The notes: generated from the sequence alone by a model not told the origin. 64,000 nt of DNA from Pseudomonas farris (GCF_019145235.1 NZ_JAHSTV010000001.1:434001-498000); one strand, 5' to 3'. Shown: positions 27,950-37,105, counted from the stretch's first letter. Numbers and translations are program-made.

Positions 27950-29488
27950 ATGCCCACTTCTACCTTGCCTACGCCCCCTCTCGCCGAGGTCTACGATATC
28001 GCCGTCATCGGTGGTGGGATCAATGGCGTGGGGATCGCAGCGGATGCCGCCGGTCGCGGTCTTTCGGTATTCCTTTGCGAAAAGGATGACTTGGCCAGCC
28101 ACACCTCGTCCGCCAGCAGCAAGCTGATCCACGGCGGCCTGCGCTACCTCGAACATTACGAATTCCGCCTGGTGCGCGAAGCCCTCGCCGAACGCGAAGT
28201 GCTGCTGGCCAAGGCACCCCACATCGTCAAACAGATGCGCTTCGTGCTGCCGCACCGCCCGCACCTGCGCCCGGCCTGGATGATCCGCGCCGGCCTGTTC
28301 CTTTATGATCACCTCGGCAAACGGGAAAAACTCGAAGGCTCGAAAAGCCTGAAGTTTGGCCCGGACAGCCCGCTGAAAAGCGAAATCACCAAAGGCTTCG
28401 AATATTCCGATTGCTGGGTCGATGACGCACGCCTGGTCGTACTGAACGCCATGGCCGCCCGCGAGAAAGGCGCTCACGTTCATACCCAAACCCGTTGCGT
28501 CAGCGCCCGTCGCACCAAAGGCCTGTGGCACCTGCACCTGGAACGCGCCGATGGCAGCCTGTTTTCGATCCGCGCCAAAGCGCTGGTGAACGCGGCCGGC
28601 CCATGGGTTGCCAAGTTCATCCGTGACGACCTGAAGATGGAGTCGCCGTACGGCATCCGTCTGATCCAGGGCAGCCACCTGATCGTGCCGAAGCTGTATG
28701 AAGGCGAACACGCGCACATTCTGCAAAACGAAGATCAGCGCATCGTGTTCACCATTCCGTACCTGAATCACTTCACCCTGATCGGCACCACCGACCGCGA
28801 ATACACCGGCGACCCGGCGAAAGTAGCGATCACTGAAAGCGAAACTGATTACCTGCTGAAAGTGGTCAACGCCCACTTCAAGAAGCAAATCAGCCGCGAC
28901 GATATCCTGCACAGCTATTCCGGCGTTCGTCCGCTTTGCAACGACGAATCCGACAACCCGTCGGCCGTCACCCGCGACTACACCCTGGCATTGTCGGGCA
29001 GTGGCGAAGAGGCGCCGCTGCTATCGGTGTTCGGCGGCAAACTGACGACTTACCGCAAACTCGCCGAGTCGGCGCTGGCGCAACTGGCCCCGTACTTCAC
29101 GCACATCAAGCCAAGCTGGACCGCCAGCGCCACCCTGCCTGGCGGCGAAGACATGACCACGCCGCAGGCCTTGAGCTCGCGGATCCGCGACCGATTCGAT
29201 TGGGTGCCCACCGAGATCGCCCGTCGTTGGGCCACCACTTACGGCAGCCGCACCTGGCGCATGCTCGAAGGTGTGGAAAGCCTCAGTGATCTGGGCGAAC
29301 ACATCGGCGGTGGTCTCTACACCCGCGAAGTCGATTACCTGTGCAGCGAAGAATGGGCGACCACCGCCCACGACATTCTGTGGCGCCGCAGCAAGCTTGG
29401 GCTGTTCACCACCCCGGCGGAACAGCAAAAGCTCAAGGATTACCTGAACAAGGTCGAACAGAACCGCAGCAAGATCCAAGCGGCCTGA
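27950..29488 (+). CDS. glpD: aerobic glycerol-3-phosphate dehydrogenase
   Basis: This membrane-associated flavoenzyme oxidises glycerol 3-phosphate to dihydroxyacetone phosphate and feeds the quinone pool. The 512-residue product has an FAD-binding GGGINGVG near residue 19, SSASSKLIHGGLRYLE near residue 50, and LIGTTDREY and GVRPLCNDE later. The C-terminal DAO_C domain contains EVDYLCSEEWA. The start at 27950 gives the MPTSTL N-terminus seen in P. aeruginosa; the frame runs upstream to 27905 across the operator. A terminator follows. Confidence 0.97.
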   Translation: MPTSTLPTPPLAEVYDIAVIGGGINGVGIAADAAGRGLSVFLCEKDDLASHTSSASSKLIHGGLRYLEHYEFRLVREALAEREVLLAKAPHIVKQMRFVLPHRPHLRPAWMIRAGLFLYDHLGKREKLEGSKSLKFGPDSPLKSEITKGFEYSDCWVDDARLVVLNAMAAREKGAHVHTQTRCVSARRTKGLWHLHLERADGSLFSIRAKALVNAAGPWVAKFIRDDLKMESPYGIRLIQGSHLIVPKLYEGEHAHILQNEDQRIVFTIPYLNHFTLIGTTDREYTGDPAKVAITESETDYLLKVVNAHFKKQISRDDILHSYSGVRPLCNDESDNPSAVTRDYTLALSGSGEEAPLLSVFGGKLTTYRKLAESALAQLAPYFTHIKPSWTASATLPGGEDMTTPQALSSRIRDRFDWVPTEIARRWATTYGSRTWRMLEGVESLSDLGEHIGGGLYTREVDYLCSEEWATTAHDILWRRSKLGLFTTPAEQQKLKDYLNKVEQNRSKIQAA

Positions 29489-29508
29489 TCGGGAAGCCGG
29501 TTGAGCCC

Positions 29509-29542
29509 AAGCCCCTGAATCGAAAGGTTCAGGGGCTTTTTG
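29509..29542 (+). terminator. glpD terminator
   Basis: AAGCCCCTGAATC and GGTTCAGGGGCTTTTT form a strong stem with a T run 20 bases after the stop. Confidence 0.9.
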
Positions 29543-29567
29543 CATTCTAGAGAACACCATTGATCAA

Positions 29568-29660
29568 CTGTGGGAGCGGGCTTGCTCGCGAAGACTGACT
29601 AACATTCAACATATCCGTCGGCTGATAGACCGCTTTCGCGAGCAAGCCCGCTCCCACAGG
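29568..29660. repeat. REP pair 3
   Basis: Inverted REP units with core GTGGGAGCGGGCTTGCTCGCG lie between the glpD terminator and the aat control region. Confidence 0.9.
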
Positions 29661-29684
29661 GTACGTGCAAGTCATGGAATTGCA

Positions 29685-29729
29685 TTCGGTTTTCCGAACG
29701 CGACTTGCCAGTCGATTCGGTAAACCGGA
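29685..29729 (+). promoter_or_regulatory. two AauR-type activator boxes
   Basis: TTCGGTTTTCCGAA (29685-29698) matches the reported AauR motif TTCGGNNNNCCGAA exactly. TTCGGTAAACCGGA (29716-29729) matches with one change. Their centres are 31 bases apart, about three helical turns, and they lie 75-120 bases upstream of the sigma-54 promoter, as expected for an enhancer. Confidence 0.75.
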
Positions 29730-29804
29730 TCTCCCGATAGAAAACTCAACGCCATAAATATTTAATAACGTTATAAATCAACAACTTGATCTATATCGCC
29801 TGGC

Positions 29805-29821
29805 CTGGCACGAGTCATGCT
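29805..29821 (+). promoter_or_regulatory. sigma-54 promoter of aatJQMP
   Basis: CTGGCACGAGTCATGCT matches the -24/-12 consensus TGGCACG-N4-TTGCW with one mismatch; the GG and GC are ten bases apart, the required spacing. Confidence 0.8.
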
Positions 29822-29936
29822 CTACACTCTTGGACGAATGCCTGTTGTGCCAACACTTCAGGAGCCGTCAGGCATTCGAAGCACCAAAATGCCGATGAAC
29901 TGGCTCCATAAAAAAAACAATGTCGAGGAAAATTTG

Positions 29937-30851
29937 ATGCGCATCGTTCCCCATATCCTGGGCGCAGCCATTGCTGCCGCTCTGATTAGCACTCCAGTTT
30001 TCGCTGCCGAACTCACCGGCACACTGAAGAAGATCAAAGAGTCCGGCACCATCACCCTCGGGCATCGTGACGCTTCCATTCCGTTTTCCTACATCGCGGA
30101 CGCTTCCGGCAAACCGGTTGGCTACTCCCACGATATCCAGCTGAAAGTCGTTGAAGCCCTGAAAAAAGATCTGGACTTGCCAAACCTGCAGGTCAAATAC
30201 AACCTGGTGACCTCGCAAACCCGTATTCCGCTGGTACAGAACGGCACCGTGGACCTCGAGTGCGGCTCCACCACCAACAACGTCGAACGCCAGCAGCAAG
30301 TTGACTTCTCCGTCGGCATCTTCGAAATCGGCACCAAGCTGCTGTCCAAGAAAGATTCCCCGTACAAAGACTTCGCCGACCTCAAAGGCAAGAACGTCGT
30401 GACCACCGCGGGCACCACGTCCGAGCGCATCCTCAAGTCGATGAACGCCGACAAGCAGATGGGCATGAACGTGATCTCCGCCAAAGACCATGGCGAGTCC
30501 TTCCAGATGCTGGAAACCGGTCGTGCCGTGGCTTTCATGATGGACGACGCCTTGCTGGCCGGTGAAATGGCCAAGGCCAAGAAACCGACCGATTGGGCCG
30601 TGACCGGGACTGCGCAGTCCAACGAAATTTACGGCTGCATGGTTCGCAAGGGCGACGCACCGTTCAAGAAAGCTGTCGACGACGCCATCACCGCGACCTA
30701 CAAGTCCGGCGAGATCAACAAGATCTACGAAAAATGGTTCATGCAGCCAATTCCGCCAAAAGGCCTGAACCTGATGTTCCCGATGAGCGAAGAGCTCAAG
30801 GCCCTGATCGCCAATCCGACCGACAAAGCGGCTGACGAAAAGAAATCCTGA
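29937..30851 (+). CDS. aatJ: glutamate/aspartate ABC transporter substrate-binding protein
   Basis: This is a periplasmic binding protein for acidic amino acids. The 304-residue product has a signal peptide (MRIVPHILGAAIAAAL...PVFA, cleavage after VFA-AE). It has the family 3 solute-binding fold, with GTLKKIKESGTITLGHRDASIPFSY, LVTSQTRIPLVQNGTVDLECGSTTNN and VVTTAGTTSERIL. It resembles GltI/AatJ. The start at 29937 has GAGGAA upstream and an A-rich AAAAACAA leader motif (29913-29920) that may be a Crc/Hfq target. It heads the aatJQMP operon under the sigma-54 promoter. Confidence 0.93.
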   Translation: MRIVPHILGAAIAAALISTPVFAAELTGTLKKIKESGTITLGHRDASIPFSYIADASGKPVGYSHDIQLKVVEALKKDLDLPNLQVKYNLVTSQTRIPLVQNGTVDLECGSTTNNVERQQQVDFSVGIFEIGTKLLSKKDSPYKDFADLKGKNVVTTAGTTSERILKSMNADKQMGMNVISAKDHGESFQMLETGRAVAFMMDDALLAGEMAKAKKPTDWAVTGTAQSNEIYGCMVRKGDAPFKKAVDDAITATYKSGEINKIYEKWFMQPIPPKGLNLMFPMSEELKALIANPTDKAADEKKS

Positions 30852-30870
30852 TTTCTGACTAACCTTATTT

Positions 30871-30896
30871 CCTGAGAGGGCCTGCGCCCTTTCAGG
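30871..30896 (+). promoter_or_regulatory. hairpin between aatJ and aatQ
   Basis: CCTGAGAGGG and CCCTTTCAGG can pair (one G-T) 19 bases after the aatJ stop. Without a strong T run, it may stabilise the aatJ message or partly attenuate transcription, so that more binding protein than permease is made. Confidence 0.5.
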
Positions 30897-31043
30897 GATT
30901 TGTCACTCCCTGCTGGCATTTTTGGAAACACTCGAACCGGTGGTTGTCGAGCCGCTCGTGTGTGCCTGACGTCATGGTCGGGCGGGAACGGAGATTCCCC
31001 AGGCGGGCATTTGTAAATCGAACGAATCCGAGGGGAGACCCTA

Positions 31044-31790
31044 ATGAATTACAACTGGGACTGGGGCGTGTTCTTCAAGTCCACCGGCGTGGGCAGCGAG
31101 ATTTATTTCGACTGGTACCTCTCCGGTTTGGGCTGGACCATTGCCATCGCCGTCGCAGCCTGGATCATCGCGCTGCTACTGGGCTCGATTCTGGGCGTCA
31201 TGCGCACGGTGCCTAACCGCATCGTATCGGGCATCGCGACCTGCTACGTCGAACTCTTCCGTAACGTGCCGCTGCTGGTTCAGCTGTTCATCTGGTACTT
31301 CCTGGTACCCGACCTGCTGCCTGCGGACATCCAGGAGTGGTACAAGCAAGATCTCAACCCGACCACCTCGGCCTTCCTCAGCGTCGTCGTGTGCCTGGGC
31401 CTGTTCACCACCGCTCGGGTTTGCGAACAAGTGCGCACCGGTATCCAGGCGCTGCCTCGCGGCCAGGAATCCGCTGCCCGTGCCATGGGTTTCAAGCTGC
31501 CACAGATCTACTGGAATGTGCTGCTGCCCCAGGCTTACCGCATCATCATTCCGCCGCTTACCTCGGAATTCCTGAACGTATTCAAGAACTCCTCCGTGGC
31601 CTCGCTGATCGGCCTGATGGAGCTGCTCGCGCAGACCAAACAGACCGCCGAGTTCTCCGCCAACCTGTTCGAAGCTTTCACCCTGGCCACGTTGATCTAC
31701 TTCACGCTGAACATGGGCCTGATGCTGGTGATGCGCGCGGTCGAGAAGAAAGTCGCCGTACCGGGCCTGATCTCCGTAGGGGGTAAATGA
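31044..31790 (+). CDS. aatQ: glutamate/aspartate ABC transporter permease (GltJ-like)
   Basis: This is an inner-membrane permease of the HisM/GltJ family. The 248-residue product has about five membrane helices and the EAA loop near residue 150 (PRGQESAARAMGFKLPQIYWNVLLPQA). An N-terminal soluble stretch (MNYNWDWGVFFKSTGVG) is typical of GltJ. The start at 31044 follows GAGGGGAGACCCTA. It overlaps aatM, which supports coupled synthesis of the two permease halves. Confidence 0.93.
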   Translation: MNYNWDWGVFFKSTGVGSEIYFDWYLSGLGWTIAIAVAAWIIALLLGSILGVMRTVPNRIVSGIATCYVELFRNVPLLVQLFIWYFLVPDLLPADIQEWYKQDLNPTTSAFLSVVVCLGLFTTARVCEQVRTGIQALPRGQESAARAMGFKLPQIYWNVLLPQAYRIIIPPLTSEFLNVFKNSSVASLIGLMELLAQTKQTAEFSANLFEAFTLATLIYFTLNMGLMLVMRAVEKKVAVPGLISVGGK

Positions 31791-32461
31791 TGGAATTCGA
31801 CTTCACGGGCATCATTCCGTCCCTGCCGGGTTTGTGGAACGGCATGGTCATGACCCTCAAACTGATGGCTCTGGGCGTCGTCGGCGGGATCATCCTCGGC
31901 ACGATCCTGGCACTGATGCGCCTGTCCCACAGCAAACTGCTGTCGAACATCGCCGGCGCCTACGTTAACTACTTCCGTTCGATTCCATTGCTGCTGGTCA
32001 TCACCTGGTTCTACCTGGCGGTGCCGTTCGTACTACGCTGGATCACCGGCGAAGATACTCCGATCGGCGCGTTCGCCTCGTGCATCGTAGCCTTCATGAT
32101 GTTCGAAGCGGCGTACTTCTGCGAAATCGTCCGGGCCGGCGTGCAGTCGATTCCCAAGGGCCAGATGGCTGCTGCCCAGGCCATGGGCATGACTTACAGC
32201 CAGATGATGCGTTTGATCATCCTGCCGCAAGCGTTCCGCAAGATGACCCCGCTGTTGCTGCAACAGAGCATCATCCTGTTTCAGGACACCTCGCTGGTTT
32301 ACGCGGTGGGTCTGGTGGACTTCCTCAATGCCTCGCGCGCCAGTGGCGACATCATCGGCCGCTCCAATGAGTTCCTGATCTTCGCCGGTTTCACATACTT
32401 CATCATCAGCTTTGCCGCCTCGCAGCTGGTCAAGCGTCTGCAAAAAAGGTTTGCCGTATGA
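31787..32461 (+). CDS. aatM: glutamate/aspartate ABC transporter permease (GltK-like)
   Basis: This is the second permease half, 224 residues, with five predicted membrane helices and the EAA loop ([27 protein letters not shown]). Two tandem ATGs (31787 and 31790) are possible starts; the second would give [13 protein letters not shown] as in homologues. It overlaps the end of aatQ and its stop overlaps aatP. Confidence 0.93.
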   Translation: MMEFDFTGIIPSLPGLWNGMVMTLKLMALGVVGGIILGTILALMRLSHSKLLSNIAGAYVNYFRSIPLLLVITWFYLAVPFVLRWITGEDTPIGAFASCIVAFMMFEAAYFCEIVRAGVQSIPKGQMAAAQAMGMTYSQMMRLIILPQAFRKMTPLLLQQSIILFQDTSLVYAVGLVDFLNASRASGDIIGRSNEFLIFAGFTYFIISFAASQLVKRLQKRFAV

Positions 32462-33192
32462 TCTCTATCAAGAATGTCAACAAGTGGTATGGCGACTTCC
32501 AGGTACTGACTGACTGCAGCACCGAGGTCAAAAAAGGCGAAGTGATCGTGGTGTGCGGGCCATCCGGTTCCGGCAAATCCACCCTGATCAAATGCGTCAA
32601 CGCGCTGGAACCGTTCCAGAAAGGCGACGTGATCGTCGATGGCACGTCCATCGCCGACCCGAAAACCAACCTGCCGAAACTGCGTTCGCGCGTCGGCATG
32701 GTGTTCCAGCATTTCGAACTGTTCCCGCACCTGAGCATCATGGATAACCTGACCATCGCGCAAATCAAGGTGCTGGGCCGCAGCAAGGAAGAAGCCAGCA
32801 AAAAAGCCCTGCAATTGCTTGAGCGCGTCGGCCTCACCGCCCACGCCAAAAAGCACCCGGGCCAGCTTTCTGGTGGTCAGCAACAGCGTGTGGCGATTGC
32901 CCGTGCGCTGGCGATGGACCCGATCGTCATGCTGTTCGACGAACCGACCTCGGCGCTGGACCCGGAAATGGTCAACGAAGTACTCGACGTGATGGTGCAA
33001 CTGGCCCACGAAGGCATGACCATGATGTGCGTGACCCACGAAATGGGCTTCGCCCGAAAGGTAGCGGACCGGGTGATTTTCATGGACCAGGGCAAGATCA
33101 TCGAAGACTGCAAGAAAGAAGAGTTCTTCGGCGACATCAACGCCCGTGCCGAGCGTACACAGCACTTCCTCGCGAAAATTTTGCAGCACTAA
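32458..33192 (+). CDS. aatP: glutamate/aspartate ABC transporter ATP-binding protein
   Basis: This is the ATPase of the acidic amino-acid importer, a GlnQ/GltL-type protein of 244 residues. It has Walker [10 protein letters not shown] (near residue 35), the FPHLS Q-loop region, signature [15 protein letters not shown], Walker [15 protein letters not shown] and the H-loop CVTHEMGFA. It is the last transport gene, coupled to aatM by an ATGA overlap. The operon is followed by a repeat and then the regulator genes. Confidence 0.95.
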   Translation: MISIKNVNKWYGDFQVLTDCSTEVKKGEVIVVCGPSGSGKSTLIKCVNALEPFQKGDVIVDGTSIADPKTNLPKLRSRVGMVFQHFELFPHLSIMDNLTIAQIKVLGRSKEEASKKALQLLERVGLTAHAKKHPGQLSGGQQQRVAIARALAMDPIVMLFDEPTSALDPEMVNEVLDVMVQLAHEGMTMMCVTHEMGFARKVADRVIFMDQGKIIEDCKKEEFFGDINARAERTQHFLAKILQH

Positions 33193-33210
33193 GCATCGGA
33201 CGCCGCTCCC

Positions 33211-33364
33211 CCTGTGGGAGCGGGCTTGTGTGGTGAGGGGGCTTGTCGGAACGCCGCATCGCCCCGTTAGGTCGCGAAGCGGCCCCGGCATTTCGAAGTC
33301 AAACCGCATGCAACGGGTTTACGACTGCTTCGCAGCCGAACGGGGGCAAGCCCCCTCGCCACAG
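33211..33364. repeat. REP half plus ~135-bp nested inverted repeat, copy 3
   Basis: It begins with CCTGTGGGAGCGGGCTTG (a REP half, 33211-33228). Nested inverted repeats follow at 33230-33364, related to the copies at 1788 and 27654. Here the 16-base block GTCGGAACGCCGCATC is in the left arm, opposite to copy 1. Confidence 0.8.
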
Positions 33365-33431
33365 AGCCAACTCCCACAAGGATCTGTGGGTATATGGATA
33401 TTTGTGTTGTGGTTGACCCAAGGCATCTGTG

Positions 33432-35333
33432 ATGAAATGCGACTCCACTCTCTATCGCGCCGCGCCGCCATCACTCGCCGTGAAACCCCGTTTGATTCGC
33501 CATCTGTTCCTGCCGCCGCTGGTCATCGCCCTGATGATCGGATTGGGTTACATCGGCTTCTGGGTCAGTGAACACTACGGAATTCGCGGCCTCAGCGAGA
33601 ATGGCCAGCGTCAGCTGGAACTGCACGCCCGCGCCGTCGAGAGCGAGATCAGCAAGTACACCTACCTGCCCAGCCTGCTGGAACTCGAATCCAGTGTTTC
33701 CAAGCTGCTGGCCGACACGTCACCGGAACACCGGCAGACGGTCAACGAATACCTTGAAGGCCTGAACCGGCGCAGCCGCAGTCGGGCCATTTATGTGATG
33801 GACACCACCGGTCGCGTACTGGCCACCAGCAACTGGCGCGATGTCGACAGTTATCTGGGTGAAGACCTGTCCTTCCGCGCCTATTTCCAGAATGCCGTGC
33901 GCGGTCAGCCGGGGCGTTTCTACGGCATCGGCAGCACCAGCGGCGAACCCGGCTATTACCTGGCGCATGGTCTGGAAGAGCACGGCAAGATCATCGGCGT
34001 CGCCGTGGTCAAGGTTCGCCTCGAAGCCATGGAAGAACGCTGGCAGCGTGCGCGCCTGGAAGCCTTCGTCAGCGACGAGAACGGCATCATCATTCTCTCC
34101 AGCGATCCGGCGCGGCGGCTTAAATCGGTTGTGCCATTGAGCGAGGAAACCAAGGAAAAACTGGCCCGTAGCCTGCAGTACTACTGGTTTCCACTGAACG
34201 AACTGCAACCGCTGGCGCGGGAGAAACTGGCCGAAGGCGAGGAAAAACTGACCTTCCCCGCCAACAGCGAATTGATGTCCGATGAAGAGAACATCAGCTA
34301 CCTCTCGCAAACCCGGCCGCTGAGCGACACACCATGGAATTTCACCCTCCTCACCCCCCTGCAGGATTTGCGGCGTGAAGCGATCAATCAGGGGATTCTG
34401 GTGGCGGTGGCGTTTGCCCTGGTGGCGTTTCTGCTGATCGCCTGGAACGAACGGCGCAAGGTGATCGCCACCCGCCTCGCTGCGCGGGAAGCCTTGCAGG
34501 AAGCCAACAATCAACTGGAGCGTCGGATTACCGAACGCACCACTGACCTGCGCGCCAGTAACGAACGGCTCAAGGGTCAGATCCGCGAACGGCGGCAGGC
34601 GGAAGAGACGTTGCGCCGTGCCCAGGATGAACTGGTCCAGGCCGGTAAACTGGCGGCCATCGGTCAGATGTCCACCAGCATCGCTCACGAATTGAACCAG
34701 CCGCTGGCAGCCTTGCGGACCTTGTCCGGCAATACCGTGCGCTTTTTGGAACGCGGTCAGCTGGATGTGGCCAGCACCAACCTCAAGACCATCAATGAGC
34801 TGATCGACCGCATGGGCCGGATCACCGCGAGCCTGCGCTCCTTCGCCCGGCGCGGTGATGACAAGGGCCAGGCCAGCTTTGGCAAAGCCGTAGACGCCGC
34901 CCTGCAATTGCTGGGCAGTCGGATGGAAAGCGCGCACCTGCAATTGCACCGCGACTTCAAAGACGTGCAGGTGCAGATCGACCAGACCCGGCTGGAGCAG
35001 ATTCTGGTCAACCTGATCGGCAACGCGCTCGACGCCATGCAGTCGCAGCCTCAACCGGCATTGTGGCTCGAAGGCGAGGAATTCGACGGCAAGTATCGTC
35101 TGCGGGTGCGCGACAACGGTCACGGCATCGATGCCGAAGCGCGCAAGCATCTGTTCGAACCGTTCTTCACCACCAAACCCGGCGAACAAGGCCTGGGCCT
35201 CGGCCTGACGCTTTCAGCCAGCCTGGCCGCCGCCACCGGCGGGCATCTGGGTGTCGAACACCCGGCCAGCGGTGGTACCACCTTCGTCCTCAGTTTACCG
35301 TTGGTAAGCCCCACTCCCGCCGAGCCAATATGA
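33432..35333 (+). CDS. aauS: sensor histidine kinase AauS-like
   Basis: This is an inner-membrane kinase that would sense acidic amino acids and phosphorylate AauR. The 633-residue product is of the DctB type: TM1 at about 24-46, a ~275-residue periplasmic double-Cache-like sensor region (MDTTGRVLATSNW, EDLSFRAYFQNA), TM2 at about 321-339, and a coiled coil. Then come the H-box with His419 (SIAHELNQPLAAL) and an HATPase domain (NLIGNALDAM, VRDNGHGID, GLGLGLTLS). I use the ATG at 33432; a GTG lies one codon earlier. Its end overlaps aauR by four bases. Confidence 0.9.
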   Translation: MKCDSTLYRAAPPSLAVKPRLIRHLFLPPLVIALMIGLGYIGFWVSEHYGIRGLSENGQRQLELHARAVESEISKYTYLPSLLELESSVSKLLADTSPEHRQTVNEYLEGLNRRSRSRAIYVMDTTGRVLATSNWRDVDSYLGEDLSFRAYFQNAVRGQPGRFYGIGSTSGEPGYYLAHGLEEHGKIIGVAVVKVRLEAMEERWQRARLEAFVSDENGIIILSSDPARRLKSVVPLSEETKEKLARSLQYYWFPLNELQPLAREKLAEGEEKLTFPANSELMSDEENISYLSQTRPLSDTPWNFTLLTPLQDLRREAINQGILVAVAFALVAFLLIAWNERRKVIATRLAAREALQEANNQLERRITERTTDLRASNERLKGQIRERRQAEETLRRAQDELVQAGKLAAIGQMSTSIAHELNQPLAALRTLSGNTVRFLERGQLDVASTNLKTINELIDRMGRITASLRSFARRGDDKGQASFGKAVDAALQLLGSRMESAHLQLHRDFKDVQVQIDQTRLEQILVNLIGNALDAMQSQPQPALWLEGEEFDGKYRLRVRDNGHGIDAEARKHLFEPFFTTKPGEQGLGLGLTLSASLAAATGGHLGVEHPASGGTTFVLSLPLVSPTPAEPI

Positions 35334-36658
35334 ACAACGACCTTAGTGTGCTGATCGTCGAAGACGACCCCCATGTCCTGCTCGGTTGCCAACAGGCGCT
35401 GACCCTGGAAGACATTCCCTGCGTGGGCGTCGGCAGCGCCGAAGAAGCGCTGGAGCGAGTCGGCGACAACTTCGCCGGCATCGTCATCAGCGACATCCGC
35501 CTGCCGGGCATCGATGGCCTGGAACTGCTGACCCGGCTCAAGGCCCGTGATCGCAGCCTGCCAGTGGTGCTGATTACCGGTCACGGCGACATCTCCATGG
35601 CTGTCGGCGCGATGCAGAAAGGCGCCTACGATTTCATGGAGAAACCCTTCTCCCCGGAACGTCTGGTGGACGTAGCCCGCCGCGCGCTGGAGCAACGCAG
35701 CCTGGCGCGGGAAGTGTCGTCGTTACGTCGACAACTGTTCGAGCGGGATTCGCTCGAAGGCCGGATCATCGGACGCTCGCCGGCCATGCAAAACCTGCGG
35801 GAATTGATCGCCAACGTCGCTGATACCTCGGCCAACGTGCTGATCGAAGGCGAGACCGGTACCGGTAAAGAACTGGTTGCGCGCTGCCTGCACGACTTCA
35901 GCCGTCGGCACACCAAACAGTTCGTCGCGCTGAACTGCGGTGGCCTGCCGGAGAACCTGTTCGAAAGTGAAATCTTCGGCCACGAGGCCAACGCCTTCAC
36001 CGGGGCCGGCAAGCGGCGGATCGGCAAGATCGAACACGCCGACGGCGGCACGCTGTTCCTCGATGAAGTGGAAAGCATGCCGCTACCGTTGCAGATCAAA
36101 CTGCTGCGGGTGTTGCAGGAACGCACCCTCGAACGCCTAGGCTCGAACCAGAGCGTGGCGGTGGATTGCCGGGTGATCGCCGCGACCAAGTCCGATCTGG
36201 ATCAATCGAGCAAGGCCGGCGAGTTTCGCAGCGATCTGTATTACCGCCTGAACGTGGTGACCCTGGAGCTGCCGCCGCTGCGCGAACGCCGCGAAGACAT
36301 CCTGCAATTGTTCGAACACTTTTTGCAGCAGTCATCCCTGCGCTTCGACCGTGCGGTGCCGGAACTGGATAACCAGACCCTGTCGACCCTGATGAGCCAC
36401 GACTGGCCGGGCAACGTGCGCGAACTGCGTAACGTCGCCGAGCGTTTCGCATTGGGCCTGCCGGCCTTCAAAAAATCCGGTACCAATGGCAGCAATCAGG
36501 GCCTGGCCTTCGCCGAAGCGGTGGAAGCCTTCGAGCGCAACTTGCTCAGCGACGCCTTGCAGCGCAGCGGCGGCAACCTGACCCAGGCCAGCCAGGAACT
36601 GGGGATGGCCAAGACCACGCTGTTCGACAAAGTGAAGAAATACGGGCTGAGTCACTGA
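35330..36658 (+). CDS. aauR: sigma-54-dependent response regulator AauR-like
   Basis: This is an NtrC-family activator expected to drive aatJQMP. The 442-residue product has a REC domain with phospho-site D55 (VISDIRLPGIDGLE) and an AAA+ domain with Walker A GETGTGKE (near residue 175) and Walker B GGTLFLDEVES. It ends with a Fis-type HTH (SGGNLTQASQELGMAKTTLFDKVKK). The sigma-54 contact loop reads NAFTGA where most family members have GAFTGA. The start at 35330 overlaps the aauS stop. Two matching binding boxes and a sigma-54 promoter lie upstream of aatJ. Confidence 0.92.
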   Translation: MNNDLSVLIVEDDPHVLLGCQQALTLEDIPCVGVGSAEEALERVGDNFAGIVISDIRLPGIDGLELLTRLKARDRSLPVVLITGHGDISMAVGAMQKGAYDFMEKPFSPERLVDVARRALEQRSLAREVSSLRRQLFERDSLEGRIIGRSPAMQNLRELIANVADTSANVLIEGETGTGKELVARCLHDFSRRHTKQFVALNCGGLPENLFESEIFGHEANAFTGAGKRRIGKIEHADGGTLFLDEVESMPLPLQIKLLRVLQERTLERLGSNQSVAVDCRVIAATKSDLDQSSKAGEFRSDLYYRLNVVTLELPPLRERREDILQLFEHFLQQSSLRFDRAVPELDNQTLSTLMSHDWPGNVRELRNVAERFALGLPAFKKSGTNGSNQGLAFAEAVEAFERNLLSDALQRSGGNLTQASQELGMAKTTLFDKVKKYGLSH

Positions 36659-36996
36659 TGGACCTGATTTTCAAAGCAACCCTGGGCGCGGCAGTGGTTG
36701 TGATTCTGGCCATGCTGGCCAAGACCAAAAACTATTACATCGCAGGCCTGGTGCCGCTGTTTCCGACCTTTGCGCTGATCGCCCATTACATCGTCGGCAA
36801 GGGGCGTTCGCTGGATGATCTGAAGACCACTATCGTGTTTGGCATGTGGTCGATCATTCCGTACTTCGTCTATCTGGCGACCCTGTATGTGATGGTCGAC
36901 CGGATGCGGCTGGAGGCTTCGTTGGCGGTGGCTGCGGTGGCATGGTTGATGGCGGCGACGGTGTTGGTGACGGTGTGGATGCGCTTTCAATCCTGA
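36658..36996 (+). CDS. glpM: GlpM-family inner membrane protein
   Basis: This is a 112-residue protein with three to four hydrophobic segments and the family motif LAKTKNYYIAGLVPLFPTFALIAHYIVG. GlpM is a small membrane protein encoded after glpD in P. aeruginosa and linked there to alginate production; its activity is unknown. Here the start codon shares a base with the aauR stop (TGATG), so it may be co-translated with aauR. It is separated from glpD by the whole aat-aau block. Confidence 0.88.
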   Translation: MDLIFKATLGAAVVVILAMLAKTKNYYIAGLVPLFPTFALIAHYIVGKGRSLDDLKTTIVFGMWSIIPYFVYLATLYVMVDRMRLEASLAVAAVAWLMAATVLVTVWMRFQS

Positions 36997-37005
36997 ACAC
37001 AATTC

Positions 37006-37100
37006 CCTGTGGGAGCGAGCCTGCTCGCGATGACGGTGTGTCAGGTCACATCAATACTGACTGTGCCGCCATCATCGCGAGCAGGCTCGCTCCCACAGGG
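37006..37100. repeat. REP pair 4 (variant GAGCCTGCTCGCGATG)
   Basis: CCCTGTGGGAGCGAGCCTGC and its complement flank the centre. This is a sequence variant (GCGAGCCTGCTCGCGATGA) distinct from the GGGCTTGCTCGCGAAGG type of the other pairs. Confidence 0.88.
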
Positions 37101-37105
37101 TCGCA

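Larger units (their letters stand above)
29489..29936. other. glpD-aatJ intergenic region
   Basis: This 448-base gap contains, in order, the glpD terminator, a REP pair, two AauR-type boxes, a sigma-54 promoter and a ~110-base leader. The in-frame codons 29817-29936 before aatJ include the promoter and are not expected to be translated. Confidence 0.65.

Noticed and set aside
33146..33571. Open frame across the repeat before aauS
   Set aside because: Most of it translates the nested inverted repeat and then overlaps aauS in another frame.
33720..35189. 489-codon open frame on the minus strand opposite aauS
   Set aside because: It lies entirely inside the sensor kinase gene; no domain, no ribosome site.
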